Shown: positions 21,468 through 23,418 of the stretch, in pieces
Layout: the number at the start of each line of letters is the position of its first letter
How positions within the stretch are numbered: the first letter of the stretch is position 1
DNA from: Chloroflexota bacterium
GTDB taxonomy: Bacteria > Chloroflexota > Ktedonobacteria > Ktedonobacterales > Ktedonobacteraceae
Direction of reading: 5' to 3'
DNA: 23,418 bases
Assembly (NCBI GenBank): GCA_005881495.1
Contig: VBHI01000167.1
Span: 1 to 23,418, forward strand
Translations under genes and position numbers: made by a program
The notes under the pieces: model-generated
Told to the model about the DNA's origin: nothing
Databases searched by the model: none
What the model saw: only the letters and a program-made list of their open reading frames with translations

Positions 21468-22853
21468 TTAGAGCGAGCGGAGCGCCTCGATGGGATCGAG
21501 CCGGGCTGCTCGCACCGCTGGGTAGAGACCGAAGATTACCCCGACGCCTGCTGATACCACAAACGGCATGAGCAACGAGGTAGGCGTGATGACGAAGGGA
21601 ACCTCAAGGCGATAGGTGAGTACAAATCCCAGCAGCAAGCCGAAGAGCATCCCGATCACCCCACCTACCAGGCTCAAGGTCACAGCCTCGATCAGAAACT
21701 GGTTGCGAATATCCTGCCGTTGTGCTCCAAGAGACATGCGAATGCCTATTTCCCGCGTGCGCTCCGTCACCGAGACAATCATGATATTCATGATTCCTAC
21801 TCCTCCGACCGTCAATGAGATGGACGCGACGGTGATGTACAGGGCGGTAGCAAGCGAGAGAATTTGATTGAACGTATCTAACAATTGCTTGGAACTGGTG
21901 AGATTGAAGTCATCCGCGCTTCCCCTGGCGATGTGGTGGCGCTGCTCCAGCAGCGCGGTAATGGCTTGCTGCACTGCATCAATATTACTGGCATCATTGA
22001 CCCGCACTATAATTTGATCAACATAGCCGTTGTTCTTTAGCCGCTCCAAGGCGAGCGAAAAGGGCACGAAGACCACATCATCGGTGGTGGTTGCTCCCCC
22101 TTTCGTTGCAAGGACCCCCACCACGCGGAAGAGCTGATTGCCAATACGGATAGTTTTGCCAATCGGGTCCTCGCCTGAAGCGGAAAATAGTTGCTGATAG
22201 ACGGTCTGACCAAGCACGACCACCGACCTGGCTCCCTGCTCGTCATTGGTAGTGAACCAGGCTCCCTGCGCAATGGTCCAGTTCTGTATGTGCTCCAGGC
22301 TCGTGTCCACTCCTGCAATGCGCGTATTCCAGTTCCGATTGCCAGAGATGACTTGCCCGTGGACGGAGATGATAGGACTCATCGCCGTCACATCAGGGGT
22401 CTTGGCGACCGCTGTCGCATCGCCTGGCGTGAGTGAAAGCGTCGTCTCGGCGGCGGGGAGGGTGGATGTAACCCGACTGCTGACTGAAACCCCGCCGCTA
22501 CTTGAAATGCCACTATTTGCGACGTTGTTGCCAGTTCCGGGTGCGATAATGATCATATTCGATCCCAGGCTGGAGATGGTATCCGTCCAGTTCGCACTTA
22601 TGCCCTGGATCAAGCTCACCATAGAGACCACTGCGGACACCCCAATGAAGATCCCCAGGGTCGTGAGCAGCGAGCGCAGGCGATTCGCCCACAGCGCTTC
22701 TCCTGCGACAGAGAAATTGATTCCCAGCTTTCCCGCCCGGTCGAAATCCCCCTTCTCGAGCGGGGGAAGGACACGGTGTTTCTTCGCAGATGGACCGGGT
22801 GCTGGCATGTCAGCAGAGGAGGCTGTTCCTCTTGACTGATCACTTGTGCTCAT
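21468..22853 (-). CDS. MacB-type ABC transporter permease
   Basis: The protein has 461 residues. A cytoplasmic N-terminal stretch of about 50 residues precedes the first membrane helix (LLTTLGIFIGVSAVVSMVSLI, about 62-83). A large extracytoplasmic MacB-PCD domain follows to about residue 340, including LGSNMIIIAPGT, GVDTSLEHIQNW and GKTIRIGNQLFRVVGVL. Three C-terminal helices belong to the FtsX domain, with the conserved ERTREIGIRMSLGAQRQDI cytoplasmic coupling segment and the end VRAARLDPIEALRSL. A Gly/Ser/Asn-rich stretch (GTGNNVANSGISSSGGVSVS) loops out early in the periplasmic-type domain. AAGGAGG precedes the ATG. It lies 24 nt downstream of its ATPase. Such mechanotransmission transporters move peptides or lipids or drive outer proteins; the substrate cannot be told. 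Confidence 0.92.
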   Translation of the reverse strand: MSTSDQSRGTASSADMPAPGPSAKKHRVLPPLEKGDFDRAGKLGINFSVAGEALWANRLRSLLTTLGIFIGVSAVVSMVSLIQGISANWTDTISSLGSNMIIIAPGTGNNVANSGISSSGGVSVSSRVTSTLPAAETTLSLTPGDATAVAKTPDVTAMSPIISVHGQVISGNRNWNTRIAGVDTSLEHIQNWTIAQGAWFTTNDEQGARSVVVLGQTVYQQLFSASGEDPIGKTIRIGNQLFRVVGVLATKGGATTTDDVVFVPFSLALERLKNNGYVDQIIVRVNDASNIDAVQQAITALLEQRHHIARGSADDFNLTSSKQLLDTFNQILSLATALYITVASISLTVGGVGIMNIMIVSVTERTREIGIRMSLGAQRQDIRNQFLIEAVTLSLVGGVIGMLFGLLLGFVLTYRLEVPFVITPTSLLMPFVVSAGVGVIFGLYPAVRAARLDPIEALRSL

Positions 22854-22877
22854 GCCATTTCCTCCTTGCGCTCTGCC

Positions 22878-23418
22878 CTAGAAGTCCTCATCAGGATTCT
22901 GAGTGGCGAGCACGGCCCATTCTGCTTGCGCATCACGTGGATGGGTCACCGGATCATCCCGCACCAGCCGCCCATCGCGAAAGACGACCTGGCGCGTCGT
23001 ATATTCAGCGATATCGGGTTCATGGGTGACCAGGACAACCGTCAAGCCCTGCCGATTTAATGCTTGGAGCGCAGCCATGATCTCTATGCTTGTCCGGGTG
23101 TCCAGGTTGCCTGTGGGCTCGTCAGCCAGCAGCAGCGTAGGGGAATTGACCAGGGCGCGTGCGATAGCGACGCGTTGCTGTTCCCCGCCTGAGAGCTGGG
23201 CGGGCTTATGCTCCATGCGTGATCCCAGCCCCATCAGGTGCAGCGCTTGCCTGGCTCGACGCTCACGCTGCTCTTTGGAGAGTCCTGCATAAATCATGGG
23301 CAACTCGACATTGCTCCTGGCGCTGGCCCGGGAGAGCAGGTTGAAGCCTTGAAACACGAAGCCGATCATGCGATTGCGGACCCGAGCCAGTTCCTGGTTG
23401 GAAATGTCGCTGACCTGC
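22878..23418 (-). CDS. MacB/LolD-type ABC transporter ATPase (partial, N-terminus outside window)
   Basis: The frame is open to the window edge. Upstream of the first in-window Met it reads QVSDISNQELARVRNR, which is native sequence of this family, so the start codon and Walker A lie beyond 23418. Visible motifs are the Q-loop (FVFQGFNLL), signature LSGGEQQRVAIARAL, Walker B LLLADEP with GNLDTRTS, and the H-loop VTHEPDIAEYTTRQVVFRDGRL. The lineup is typical of the MacB/LolD/FtsE subgroup. The C-terminal 25 residues are an acidic tail. It pairs with the permease 24 nt downstream. Confidence 0.93.
   Translation of the reverse strand, partial: QVSDISNQELARVRNRMIGFVFQGFNLLSRASARSNVELPMIYAGLSKEQRERRARQALHLMGLGSRMEHKPAQLSGGEQQRVAIARALVNSPTLLLADEPTGNLDTRTSIEIMAALQALNRQGLTVVLVTHEPDIAEYTTRQVVFRDGRLVRDDPVTHPRDAQAEWAVLATQNPDEDF

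Overview
The window looks like chromosomal DNA of a Gram-positive-like soil bacterium, most probably a Ktedonobacter-type Chloroflexota. This is an inference from gene style, not from a marker gene. The clues are a giant NB-ARC/TPR regulator, a F420-type PPOX protein, WD40 protein debris, a menaquinone (men) pathway, moderate GC, strong AGGAGG ribosome sites, and many interspersed repeats and transposase scraps.

Layout. 1-102 is the 3' end of a WD40-repeat gene. 103-537 holds degenerate IS256-type transposase scraps and a terminator. 538-3542 (minus) is a compact unit: marR, alpha/beta hydrolase, DUF302 protein, second alpha/beta hydrolase, ending at a rho-independent terminator. Two related palindromes flank marR; one covers the -10 of a near-perfect, apparently leaderless marR promoter. 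3817-5270 (plus) carries a VOC protein, a small membrane protein and a class I glutamine amidotransferase. A 106-bp MITE-like element follows, then an ICMT-type methyltransferase (minus). 6092-8821 (minus) is a 909-residue HTH/NB-ARC/TPR regulator carrying two foreign in-frame insertions. 9227-9634 is an unrecognised small protein. 9831-11545 is an acyl-CoA synthetase gene broken by a one-base frameshift. 11648-12082 is a PPOX-family oxidoreductase.

12095-20474 (minus) is a men operon in the order menF-menD (one ORF), menH, menB, menC, menE. It takes chorismate to DHNA-CoA: MenF makes isochorismate, MenD makes SEPHCHC, MenH makes SHCHC, MenC makes OSB, MenE makes OSB-CoA and MenB makes DHNA-CoA. 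menA and menG are not in the window. Upstream lies a truncated TnpB gene with IS605-type end hairpins, then a DinB/ClbS-like protein (plus). A MacB-type ABC permease and its ATPase (minus, cut by the window edge) close the window.

The most striking signal is a family of short G-rich interspersed modules, seen on the minus strand. They lie between genes and also in frame inside four genes: the NB-ARC regulator, the MenF-MenD junction, MenH and MenC. In protein they read as GADRALREG, GADIAxGEGY or GYREG. One copy forms the whole linker joining MenF to MenD; another supplies a ribosome site and possible start codon for menH. A second, unrelated family of 48-bp hairpin units fills two of the men spacers and supplies the stop codons of menC and menH. 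Together these suggest that repeat insertion is reshaping the men operon.
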